A DNA stretch of 64,000 nt from Golubevia sp. BC0850 (taxonomy: Eukaryota; Basidiomycota; Exobasidiomycetes; Golubeviales; Golubeviaceae): NCBI GenBank assembly GCA_012976225.1, contig JAAVVG010000013.1, forward strand, positions 558,001 through 622,000, in the 5' to 3' direction. Made by a program: the position numbers and the translations under genes. Below, piece by piece: positions 1 to 10,040 of the stretch. Numbering within the stretch: the stretch's first letter is position 1; every line of letters begins with the position of its first letter. Under the pieces are notes generated by a model. It saw nothing but the letters and a program-made list of their open reading frames with translations. It was not told the DNA's origin and made no database searches.

Positions 1-1115
1 GACTCCCATCAGAGGTTCTCTGGCGAGAGCGTGATCTGAGAAATCTTCCTTGAGCTGATTGAACTTATCCTCGGTTTGGCTGAAGATAGCAACGTAGGCT
101 TGAACCTCCGCAGAAGACGTCCTTAGAGAATGTTCCAGACTAAATATTGTAAGGTTCGCTTTCTTTAGCTCTCCGTTGGCAACGATGAGCTCTTGGAGAA
201 GCCAGAGCTTGAGAAGCGCTTTCTCCCCCGTCTTCTTGACGCTGACCTTTCTCTTGAATTTCACCAGTTCATTTTCCAGTTGAGCAGTGGCAGCAATCAG
301 CTGCTCTCTGACTGAGGCTAGATTCCCTTCAGCCTCGACTCTTTCTTCCTTCTCAGTCTCTAGATCCATTTGAAATTGCTCTTCGCTGTGCTCTTGTACT
401 TCCGCTTGACGTGAAAGTGAGCGCTGGTGGCGATGGAAATCGAAACCGAAAGAGGTACGCTTGTCTGGGTTCGGCGAGGTGATTGGCGATGGAGTGGAGG
501 CTGAAGGAGATCGAGATGAGGGAGAGGTCAAGTAGCATTGAAAAGATCGAAATCCTTGATAGGAGTTAAAGATACATGTCTAGAAGTTGGTCCTGGCGAT
601 GATGACTGAATGAGAAGTAGAGGAAAGAGGGAGGGAAGAGGTGAGAGAAGAGGGAAGGTCAGATATGGATGGATGATGTGGGAAAGAAGAGTAAGACGCT
701 TTGGGATTGGATTCTGGTGAGAATGTGGTCTCTCCCTTTCTCTCCGCTCTCTCGTCAAATTACTCACCATTAAGGTAGACGACGATTTACCAGAGAAAGA
801 AGATCCAGGTAGAATAGAAGACTTGATTTGGAATCGCTTGGTGCTTGGTTCAAAGGTTGAAGGTGGTGGGTAAGTGGTGGGTGAAGGGAGCACGGAGTAG
901 CTTTGTGAGGAGTGGAACTGAAGATGAATGAAGATGAGGTTGTAGATGGATTGCTGAGATTTCCGTTGATTTTGAGTAGAAGTGAGTAAGAAGGGTGATA
1001 AGAAGAAGGGGAAAAATTTGGGGGAAAGAGAGAAATGGCTTGCAAGGCCTACCTTGTCTATGAAGCTCGTCTTTCTTGCCTCTCTCGTAATCGTTGCTAG
1101 TCTCGATTCAAGCAT
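1..1115 (-). CDS. Coiled-coil protein, N-terminal part (3' end beyond window)
   Basis: I do not recognise this gene. The ATG at 1115 opens a short basic exon (begins MLESRLATITREARK) that ends at a GTAGGC donor. A serine/proline-rich exon follows and stops at a GTGAGT donor at 761-767. The last exon runs off the left edge and is rich in Glu, Lys and Leu, with heptad-like spacing between about 370 and 1, so a coiled coil is likely. The third exon is ambiguous. With an acceptor at the TAG at 580-582 the frame stays open from 579 to the edge. With the earlier CAG acceptor a Ser/Pro-rich frame ends at a TGA at 528. The first choice needs no frame repair and is preferred. Coiled coil plus Ser/Pro-rich head suggests a cytoskeletal or scaffold protein, which is inference only. 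Confidence 0.55.
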
Positions 1116-2247
1116 CCTGGGCTAGAATGCCTGAGCACTCTTTTTAAATGATAGACGTCTCAGTCCTTCTGTGTTCGCTGTTTGTAGAACCGATGTTTGT
1201 TGGCAACCAAGGATCGCGGGACGATCCAAAACAGCTCCAACCTCCCCCCCTCTTTTTAGTTTTCCTGTCAAAATCGTTACCAGTCCCGACTTGCTTATAC
1301 CATCACGCTTCCCGTTTGATATTCTAGATAGAAGGAGACTTGAGTGACGGGGTCCAGCTGCAAGCTTACCCCTCGAAGGAAGTGGTGGGTGCATCGAAAC
1401 ACATCGAGTGGGCTGTGTTTTTCGATTTCCAATCGCTTCCTCTTTCTTTTGAAACTTGTTGGAGGTAACAGTGGAGAATTCCATTCCAAACTTTCCTCAC
1501 CTGACCTTCTGGAAGGATCGAAGGTGGGCTTAGATTCCGTCGAAGAGATGAAAAGCTCGCAGCACCTGAGAGAGAAGGCTTCTTGTTCTTCGAACATTCA
1601 AGCTCGTATCCATTCGCCTTCTTCCTATCTCCAATACTTTTGGGCTTCAGATCCTTCTAGAGATATTTTGAGACCAGAGAAAGATCCTCGGTGGTTCGTG
1701 TCCAGTCAAAGAAAGTCGTTCGATGAGGTTGTGTCCTGTGTTACGAGTTGCAGTTGCACTCGAAGGTGTTACCATTCTTCGAGCAGCGGTAGAGCTTCGA
1801 TGTCAATGAATTTTCTTGAATGCAGATATCTGAATACAAGATGGAATTCGAAAGGACAAAAACTCGAGTGCTACACAGGATGGCTTTCATCGAGGCAGCC
1901 AAGCTGGCGAGCTGGCTGGAGGGGCTACAAAAAACTGGCTGAACTGGGTAGGTTCACGAGCCGACGAGCAAGGAGTCGATCTCAAAACCCCATCCAACCA
2001 CTTGCGGACGACTCGACTTCTCTGCTCTTCTTCTGCCTTTAAAGTTCTGAGGCGTCAGAACGGATCATTTTTCAGATTGTCGACTATCGACTGAAGAAAA
2101 GCGATCAACGAGTAACGGAATCTTCTGGGCTTGAGCAAGAATCCCACATCTTCCCGCTCTCGCAAAAATTCGATCAACGGATGAGTCAATCGAAGAAGAG
2201 TGATATTTGCTTAGTTCTTCATTCGTACAAATGCTTGGTTCAAAGTT
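1116..2247. other. Intergenic stretch with one unsupported ORF
   Basis: Between the coiled-coil gene and the 3' end of the RFC gene. It holds an uninterrupted plus-strand reading frame at 1344-2042 (232 codons) and two shorter minus-strand frames over 1122-1597. None has a recognisable domain, plausible splice partners or codon use like the neighbours. The plus frame is Ser/Arg/Trp-rich and looks like chance openness. Confidence 0.3.
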
Positions 2248-4770
2248 CTATTCCGTCTTCAAGTCGATCTGAGGTTTGAAAAGGGACGGATTGTATTTCT
2301 GTTGGAAAGCGAGTCAATTCAAGTTCCCAGGTAAGCTTGATTCATCGATATATTCCTTATGCTCTTCTTGAAGGAAAGGATTCTCAGAAGACCGGGATGG
2401 TCTTGGAAGGCAGGGGCCGAAGTACTCACCATTTTGCACAACCTAGCCAGAAGTCCACCGAGTTGAACTACTGTTGAAACTCCTTCTAATATTCTCATGT
2501 GTGTCCAACCAATTTCGCGAATGAACTCAAGCTAGAGATAGAGTTAACGAGAAGAGGGAAAGGAGCCAAATTCAAGGAAGTGAAAAGAGCAGCGTCGTTA
2601 GCCACCGGCACGCAACATGTCTTTCTCTGGGTTCTTTCCATTTGAACTCAGTGCTTGAGAAGTGAACGGCAGAGCCTTGAGGCCTCAATCAAGATCCTTC
2701 ACTGTCCTCTTCGAAGACTCACCTTAACCTTTTCATCCAACTTGTCCAAAGTCTTAATCACTCTGAACAGATTCGTAACAATATCAACAGCAGCATAACC
2801 TTTGTCCCAAACTTCCCTCAATTTCTCCATTGCGTTGTCAATATCTCCTTCATAGCAATTCATTAAGATTTCTTTGATGATCAAAGGATGAGGTTGATCA
2901 CAGACTTTGAAGACATTATCTGGTGAAACGAAACCTAGACCTGTCCAAGTAGACTGAAGGTTGTTAATAGCTTGTCTCATATCTCCTTCAGAAGTGAAAA
3001 CTAAAGATGCAAGACCTTCAGCTGAGTATTTCACCTGGAAGAGACGGGGAAGAAGGAAGAGGAAGTTATTAGTCTGTCGTGTTGTATCTTTTTTTACTTC
3101 TCACTTGAGACTGTCTGCATTCTCTGTCCCAAAGGTCAGATCAAACACCATTTGCTATTCCATATGCTGATTCGGTCTCTTCTGCCTGCCACACAAATCT
3201 CCGGAAACTCACATCCTCAGCTTCGGCAACTTCCTTCAACCTTCTCAAAAGCTCCTCGTCTGTTAATTTTCCATACCTCAGAATCGCACATCTACTTTGA
3301 ATCGGATCTATGATCTTGTTGGATTGATTGCAAGCGAAACAGAATCTTGTGGTTGAAGAATAGATTTCCATGGTTCTGCGAAGGGCTTGTTGAGCACCTG
3401 AAGTCATACTGAGAGAGACAGAGAGAGAAGAAGAGTTGCAAGGTGGGAGGAGAGCTTCAGATACGAGAGCAGGAGGGGAAGGAAGGCCACGACAGGAGGA
3501 AAGGGATGGGAGCACCAAGCCAAAGAAGAAAGACAGAACCCGATTGCGCCTTGATTTTGCGAGATCCTTCGGAATGAAAATCATCTCTGGCATCTCCGGT
3601 TACTCAGCTTCATAACACTCAGCTTCTAGAACCTCGAAGTTCTTTGCAAAGGAGACCAAAAGTTCGAAAGAGGGAAGAGCGTCATCTGCTCTTGAAGAAC
3701 TCACCTATCAGCTTCATCGAGAATCACAATTTTATGTCTTCCAGGTGGCAAAGAGACTTTCTTCTGAGCAAAGTTCTTGATTTTGTTTCTCACTACGTCG
3801 ATACCACTGATAGAATTATGAGAGAGGGAGTGGAAAGGGAGAGTGGCAAGGTAGAGAAGGATAGTGACGAAGAGTCAGAGGTCTTTTTCGGAGCTGAAGG
3901 AACCAATTCTGATTTCTCTTGCCTTGCTTTGCTCAAGGATGAGAGAGTGGGAAAGGCTTTCGAAGGCTTCTCTTGAAGTATCGCGAGATTCCAAAAGAGG
4001 GGAGCTTAGAGCAGCTAAGGAACAGCTCGTCTGCTTCTCTCGGCATGAACTCTTTGAGATGCAATCCAGGTTGTCTCATTCTTGAAGAATACGATCTTGC
4101 AGGATGCCTCTGCCAAAGACAAGATCTACTGAAGACCTTCCGCCTCCTTCTGTTGAACCTCTATCCTTGCTCTGCTATCTTCCCTTCTTCTTCCTTACAC
4201 CTCTTAACCCCCCTTGTATCTTCGGAACATTGCATCCTCCTCATTTGTCCCCTCCCAGCCTTTGCTTTCACTCACCGCTCGTCCGAAGCATTCAATTCCA
4301 ACACACCCTCCTTATAAGCATCTCCCAAAAGAGCGTGAGCTAAGCAATGCACTGAGGTCGTTTTACCAATACCAGGTAGTCCCTGTCCGAACATAAATCA
4401 GAATGATCAGCATGTCGAAAGACAAGAGATGAAGGAGGGACCAAGACGAAAGGAAGTGGAAGGAAGCCCAACTTACAGAAATCAGCAAATGAGGGCAATT
4501 ACCATCTTCCTGAATCACTTTCAAACGATCAATGGTAGCTGAGTTTCCAACGACATCTTGAAGTCTTAGTGGACGATACTTCTCGACCCTGTTAGAAGAA
4601 GAGCTGAGAGATCAGAAGAGAGACTGGAAGGTGAAGGTGGTGCCTTACACTTACCAAGGTAATTCATAAGTATTACTCTGTTTCTCTTTCTGTTTTCCAG
4701 TTGAAGATGAGCCGATTGAAATGACTGCAGAACTTGTGAATGGTTCCATCAACTTTTCTTGCTGTACCAT
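2248..4770 (-). CDS. RFC4: Replication factor C small subunit (yeast Rfc4 / human RFC2 type)
   Basis: AAA+ subunit of the clamp loader that opens PCNA onto primed DNA in the nucleus. Eight exons: 4655-4770, 4477-4588, 4276-4382, 3705-3806, 3213-3408, 2723-3034, 2430-2531, 2248-2298. They join without a stop to 365 codons, the normal size for the family. Visible in order: the VEKYRP entry motif, Walker [11 protein letters not shown] (the Ile form typical of Rfc4), LNASDER, Walker B ILDEADS, the RFC signature around [10 protein letters not shown], the SRCAILRY arginine-finger motif, [11 protein letters not shown] of sensor 2 and the C-terminal collar helices. Several stretches match yeast Rfc4 almost word for word from memory. 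The start at 4770 ([10 protein letters not shown]) was chosen because an upstream in-frame Met at 4896 would add sequence unlike the family. The last exon is only 17 codons including stop. It diverges from ESS2. Confidence 0.95.
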
Positions 4771-5196
4771 TATAGTTGTTGGCGGATAGTGGTGAGAAGA
4801 TTGCTCTCGCGTCGTGTCGAGGTTGATTAGACCAAGGTTCACGCAGCCTTCTACTCCAATTGGCTTATGAACGGTGTACAAGTATATAGAAAACACGAGA
4901 TCAACGAGTCAGAAGGGCGAGACAAACCGGGAACTCTGGAGTGGCTTGCACCTCGTCGGTCAGAAGCCCTTTTGATGAGTGAGGTCTACTTTGGTGGAGT
5001 GGGGTGGTCAGTGCATTGTGCACAGAACATACACTCCATAGAAGACAATTCTTGGATTTTACTTGCAACTTTTACGATGAATTGGGAAGGAAGGATGGGA
5101 AGATCCCAAAAGTTGCATCTGTCTTTCGAACTGTGCTGGCGTACTCCTTCTTTACACCCCTTTCCACCCAAAAGACGTTCTCCTCAAAACTAGCTT
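4771..5196. promoter_or_regulatory. Divergent spacer between RFC4 and ESS2
   Basis: 426 bp between two divergent start codons, so both promoters and 5' leaders must lie here. No clear TATA box or repeated site was picked out. An in-frame extension of the RFC4 first exon reaches to 4896 but is probably leader. Confidence 0.5.
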
Positions 5197-7253
5197 ATGA
5201 AGAATCAATCAAGCACTGAACCAACCTGTTCATCAACTTCGATCATCCAGCCAGTTCCTTCAACTTCAAGTTCCTCTTCTCTGCATCCATCCTCCTCCTT
5301 CTCTGGATCAACCTCTTTACTATCTCAACAAATCTTAACAGAAGATGAATACACTTCTTCATTAGATTACATCATTAGACGTGATTTCTTCCCAACTTTA
5401 GGATTGCAACAATTAGAAGAAGAATACCTTCGAGCTTTGGATGGCGGAGATGAGACAGAGATTGACAGAACTGTGACTAGATTGGTACAGGAAGAAGAGA
5501 GAAGTGGTAAGATAGGTGCAACTCCTAGAACAGAAAGAGGTGAAAATACTAGTAATAAGAGGCAAAAGAGAGAGTCAGGGATAGGAGGTTCTTACTCTTT
5601 CAATCCAACTTCAACTCCAGGAGAAACTCCACTTAGAAGTCAAGTCTCCAATTGGGATCAAACTCCAATTTCAACTGATCGTTCGGTTTCATCTCCAGTT
5701 CCAATATCTAGATCTAATCCACCTAGAAGGATAGCTTCAGGTTCATCTAAACCTATCGACCTTTCACTTTCTCTATCTGCCTTCCAAGCCAATTACACTT
5801 CGGAAGATAATGCTTCTTTCAATCAACTTATGGCTAGGAACAACCTCAAGAATAAGGAGAAGAATAGTTGGGCTTTCGAAGCTGAGAGAAGAAACAATGA
5901 GAAAAGATTGGAATTCAAGAGGAGAGAGATTAGGGAATGTGAGAAAGGTAGGGAGTTAATGGAAGGAGCTAGAGAAGAAAGAAAGATGATTGAGATGGAA
6001 AAAAGAGGATTGATTGAAGCCTCAAAAGAATCAGATGGAAGTGAGGAACACCTGGAAAAAGAAAAGGAAAAGGAGAAAGATCTTCAAATCATCAGAACTG
6101 AAGAAGAACCAGACAACTCTACTTCTTCCAAGGATTCTCGACCTTCGATTCTCCAATCTTGGAAGTTTAAAGCTTTGAATCCTTTTTTCTTTCCTCCTGA
6201 TTCGGAGATCTCAACTGCTTATCAGAGAACCAGTTCTTTACCCACTACTTTTAACAAGACTCAAGACAGCTTTTTGTTGGAAAGTAACCGACCTAAGGTC
6301 AATAGACCCGAGCTGAGAGTTGATAATATGAGGTTTCCAGAAGGCTGGAGTGATGAAAAGGGGAAGGTTGAGAATGAGGAGGAGGATGAAGATGGAGGTG
6401 GAAGTAGTCCTAGTAGTAGTAGGATCGATAAAGCTATCAGAGGTGAGTTTCAAAGAGCTTATGAATCTCAACTTGGATTTCAAAAGAATCAACTTTATAT
6501 CCTAGTGTTTCATTTCTTCTTCTTCAGTCTTAGGACTTGCGATGATCTAACCCTTCTCATCACTTTTGTCTCGTCTCTCCCTTTCCAACAGGTTCTTCCT
6601 CATCCTCGTCAACCTACTCTTCTTCTCATCCACTACTTCAATCTCAATTACCTTCAATCCAAACTCCACGAGTTTCAGGTTATTCCTTCGTCTCTCCACT
6701 TCCAACTCCAAGACCAGGAGATCTAGGTGCCGATAGAGTCAAACAATTAATGACTTGGGGTAAAATCGTTGGAACTCCTCGAGCAATTCGTTCTTCATCC
6801 GAAATCGATGCAACTCCTTCAAGTGAAATTGGAAATGGAGGTGGGTTTTTCATTCCTGAAACTCCTAGAAGAGATGAACTTGCAAGTAGATTAGCTTCGA
6901 GCAAAGGTAAAAGTAAAAGTAGGGGAGACGAAACTCCTTATGGAATTAAAGCTTATAATCCCAATCCAATGTTAAGTGTGGTTAAATCAAGTGGGAGGAA
7001 TAGGAAGGATCTATCTCCTGCTGCTAGGAATCTTTTTGAAAGATCTAGCAAGGCAACGGGGTTTACTTCTTCTTTTAATGGTGGAAGGGGATTGGGAAGT
7101 AAGAGTTTGGGAAATTCCTTACTTGGTAATAGAAGAGAAAAAGATGGGAAGACAGAGAAAATTAGAAGGAAGGAAATGGAAATCGAAAGGGAAAGGAACG
7201 AGAGATTGAGTAGGAGAGGTTGGAGTCCTAGTCCAAGTCCTAAACCCCATTGA
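5197..7253 (+). CDS. ESS2: ESS2/DGCR14 (Bis1) family spliceosome-associated protein
   Basis: Nuclear protein of the ESS2 family, which co-purifies with late spliceosomes. Two exons, 5197-6442 and 6592-7253, joined at a GTGAGT donor and a CAG acceptor, giving 635 residues. Family marks: near residues 50-75 LTEDEYTSSLDYIIRRDFFP, the conserved opening of the domain; mid-protein Glu/Lys/Arg-rich helical sequence; after the intron, GYSFVSPLPTPRPGD followed by LMTWGKIVGTPRAI, matching the F-V-P-TPSP and LMTWGxIxGTP block that defines the family; then a P-E-T-P-R-R-x-E-L motif and a basic C-terminus. Longer than animal homologues because of serine-rich inserts. The exon 1 frame stays open past the donor (reading EFQRAYESQL), so some retention is possible, but the canonical donor is preferred. 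Confidence 0.88.
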
Positions 7254-7829
7254 GAGAAAAGGCATACTGACCAAAGACCAACAGTAAATGTGGACTTTAG
7301 AAGCCTTTTCAAACATCATGTCATGTTAGAATCCTTCAGTTTACACATCATTAAGACTCTATTCATTTTGTACTTCTAATCATCGCTTTACTTCAGTCGC
7401 ACTCTTCCCTCTCTCTGAAGCAACCACGCTGTGTAGATTGATTCTTTTCCTGTCTGTGATGCGGTCATGTAGTGACGCTTCTCTCTACGTGCTACTCCTG
7501 AGGTTCAAGTTTCGATGGTCAGACTTTTGCTTCGTTGTCTGGGGTCCAACTTTTCCTACTCGAAAGTTTCGGAAAAGAGATCAAAACTCTGCCAGACATC
7601 CTTGATCGATTGAAAATTGAAGAGAGCCTCCCAACTAGGTTCGATCTTGCCACGTGTTTGATGTCTTCAAACGATTCTCTCTCGATCGATCTCATCTTTC
7701 CTCCCAAACATTCACCCTTGGATAGCAAGTGCTGATCGCTCTTTTCATGCACCTGTTCAACTTCACAGACTGACCATTGTCTACTCTCATCCCGACCTAA
7801 CTGCAGCCGACACTTTTTCGTTCTCCAAA
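7254..7829. other. Intergenic, 3' of ESS2
   Basis: 576 bp with no supported gene. A short plus frame at 7535-7735 contains, near 7662, a 15-bp stretch (aaacgattctctctc) that recurs at the start of the F-box gene at 7830. It may be a small leftover duplication of that start or the 5' leader. Confidence 0.35.
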
Positions 7830-8964
7830 ATGAACATAAACGATTCTCTCTCCCCCGACCTCCTCCTCTCCATGTTCAAATGCCTTCATCTTCAAGACTC
7901 AGTTTTACTCAGGCAGATTTGTAAGAAATGGTTGTATTTAGTGGATGGTAACAAATCTTTCTGGAGAATCGTGAAGCTTCCGGCCAAAAGCCTCGAATGG
8001 AACGAATCGGTCCTGGATCTTTAGGATGCGAGAGTGGATCGAATTTGGAGGAGGTCTCTATCAACGTATCTTCAAGCGTTAATCCAGAGAGAGATGGTAG
8101 TCTCAACCAAGTTGTGGAGACCCTCCAAAGATCAAGCGATAGCCTCTTCGTTCTCTCCGTCAGGGGCTCTCCCGAACCACAGGAGACATGGTCATATCTC
8201 TTCTTACGGCTTTTCCTCGCCTAGTCGATCTGAGACTGGAGTCATGGAGAAGTGAATCTGAGCTGCTGTTCCTCCGAACGAGCAAAATGAACCGTCAGGG
8301 TGGGGCACTTCAAGTCCTCTAGGCCCCTCTCCCAACTCCTCCTTCCATCACTTCCAACGGATTGGCAGCTCTAGCGAGTCTCAAAGTCACGGATTTTCGG
8401 TACCCGCAATCCAAATGGAGAGAGGTTCTCGGTTATTGCTCAGCAACAATTAAGCATCTCAGGATCCACATGCTTACGCTGGACGCAGGAGAGGAGATCC
8501 TTGCGCTTGAGCTGCCTTCTCTAGAGGTTCAAGATCTAAAGCTAGAGGACCAGAACTCAATGATCGCCCACTACGATTTTCCCTCCTGGATGCTACCTTC
8601 TCCAAGCTCAAAGTTGGTTACTCCATACGTCCTCTCTGGACTCCCTCAAATCGCGGAACTGTGGGTCTCTCATCCCGACAACTTGGAAGCGCTCTCAGCT
8701 AGAGCACCAACTTTAGCATGTCTTAGGTATTGTTACAATTACGAAGACGAATATGAAGATGAAGACATACTTTCTCTGCTGCGTGCGAGAAGAGAGAATG
8801 TAGAGGTACAAGTGGAAGTCAACGGGATCAAGATGCAGACTCTCAAGAGGTTGGAAATTTCTTTCAAAGATTCCAGGTTCAAGATTCTAGAGGAAATCAA
8901 GCTTTTGGTGGATCAAATGGTGGACTCGGACTTGAACGCAAGGATCTGGGAAATGGAGATCTGA
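7830..8964 (+). pseudogene. F-box/leucine-rich protein gene a, broken
   Basis: The first 64 codons form an F-box: NDSLSPDLLLSMFKCLHLQD, then LLRQICKKWLYLVDG and SFWRIVKL, the usual L-P and V-C-x-x-W spacing. F-box proteins bind Skp1 and present substrates to an SCF ubiquitin ligase. After a TAG at 8022-8024 the protein-like sequence continues in another frame (SNLEEVSINVSSSVNPERDG), then after about 8190 in a third (SLLTAFPRLVDLRLES). That frame is itself cut by a TAG near 8320 before a 200-codon open stretch ends at 8964 with leucine-rich helices. No donor and acceptor pairs repair these joins, so at least three breaks are present. It is one of five such loci in the window. Confidence 0.7.
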
Positions 8965-9748
8965 TTTCCGATCTGGTGAGTTTCACTCCGACTTTCAATC
9001 TCGAACGTATGCGCTCTTTCTTCTTTTCTTACTCAGACCTTACTCAGACGATGCCACTTCCACATTCTCTCCTTGTCTCTATCTTTCCATCAGTCTACCT
9101 TCATTCTCCGAAATCTGTTCTGCATCCCCCATTTGATTCATTCGTCTTCCAGTGTCAACAGCTAGCTCTTCCGAAGGTAAGTTTCATTGCTTGACTTGAG
9201 TTCAGTTTCTGGCAGGGAAATTGAACCCTGACCTCGACCTCAATCATCCGTCCTTTCCTTTCCAGATTCTTTCCGTCGCCTGCAGCAAGGATCCTTCAAT
9301 TTTCATCCAAGAGAACTTCAAACCACGCTCAAGCCTCCTCCAAAATACTGGGGTTTTTTGGTCAATGATTTCTTTTCGTTTGGTCCTTTCACTTGTTCTC
9401 CGATTTGTGGATACCGCTTAGAATCAACAACTCAAGGTGGAGATACATGTCTTTCCAGCCTTTCCTTTTGACCCTTCTCATTCCAACTTCCCAAGGACTA
9501 CATGAGCACAAGCGAGCAGAGCTACATGATTTCATCGATCAACCGCTATCTGAATGACCCTGGCGAGGTCGAGGTGAGAGCCACTCATGAGTCGAAGCTA
9601 GAACTCCAAAGACATGGCCAGTGGTAGAATTCCTTCGAGTCAAGTCTTATGGAAAGGTCCCCCTTCATCTCTACATCCTCCAAGCTATTCAAATAAGCAT
9701 ATACCATAAATTATCGGACAGTCTCTATACGTACTAAAGATACAATCA
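8965..9748. other. Intergenic, between F-box gene a and IPI1 3' ends
   Basis: 784 bp of pyrimidine-rich sequence on the plus strand. Short open frames (8976-9194, 9221-9421) could be further decayed tail of the F-box gene, but I cannot support that. Both flanking genes converge here, so transcript ends are expected. Confidence 0.35.
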
Positions 9749-9993
9749 CTACCTGTAAATCTCGACCCCAGCCTTTTCTACAGCCTCTCTCAATTTCTTT
9801 TCCGCTTCACTTTCTCCATCATCATTCTCCAAAAGAAAGTAGATCAATCCTTTGGCTTTATTCTGAGTCTTGAGAGGTAATTTAGAATAAGGTCCCATAA
9901 TCGAACCTTTTGAAGGATGATTGAAACAAAAGAAAGGTGCGAGAGTTAAGGTGAGGTGATCGAGATCCTGGTTTTGGGTTGAAAGTCGAAAAA

Positions 9994-10040
<47 letters not shown>

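Noticed and set aside
1344-2042. 232-codon plus-strand open frame
   Set aside because: No domain, no plausible partner exons, and overlapping open frames on the other strand. Composition unlike the surrounding genes.
7535-7735. Short frame sharing aaacgattctctctc with the F-box start at 7830
   Set aside because: Only 15 bp are shared and nothing downstream aligns; too little to call a duplicate gene.
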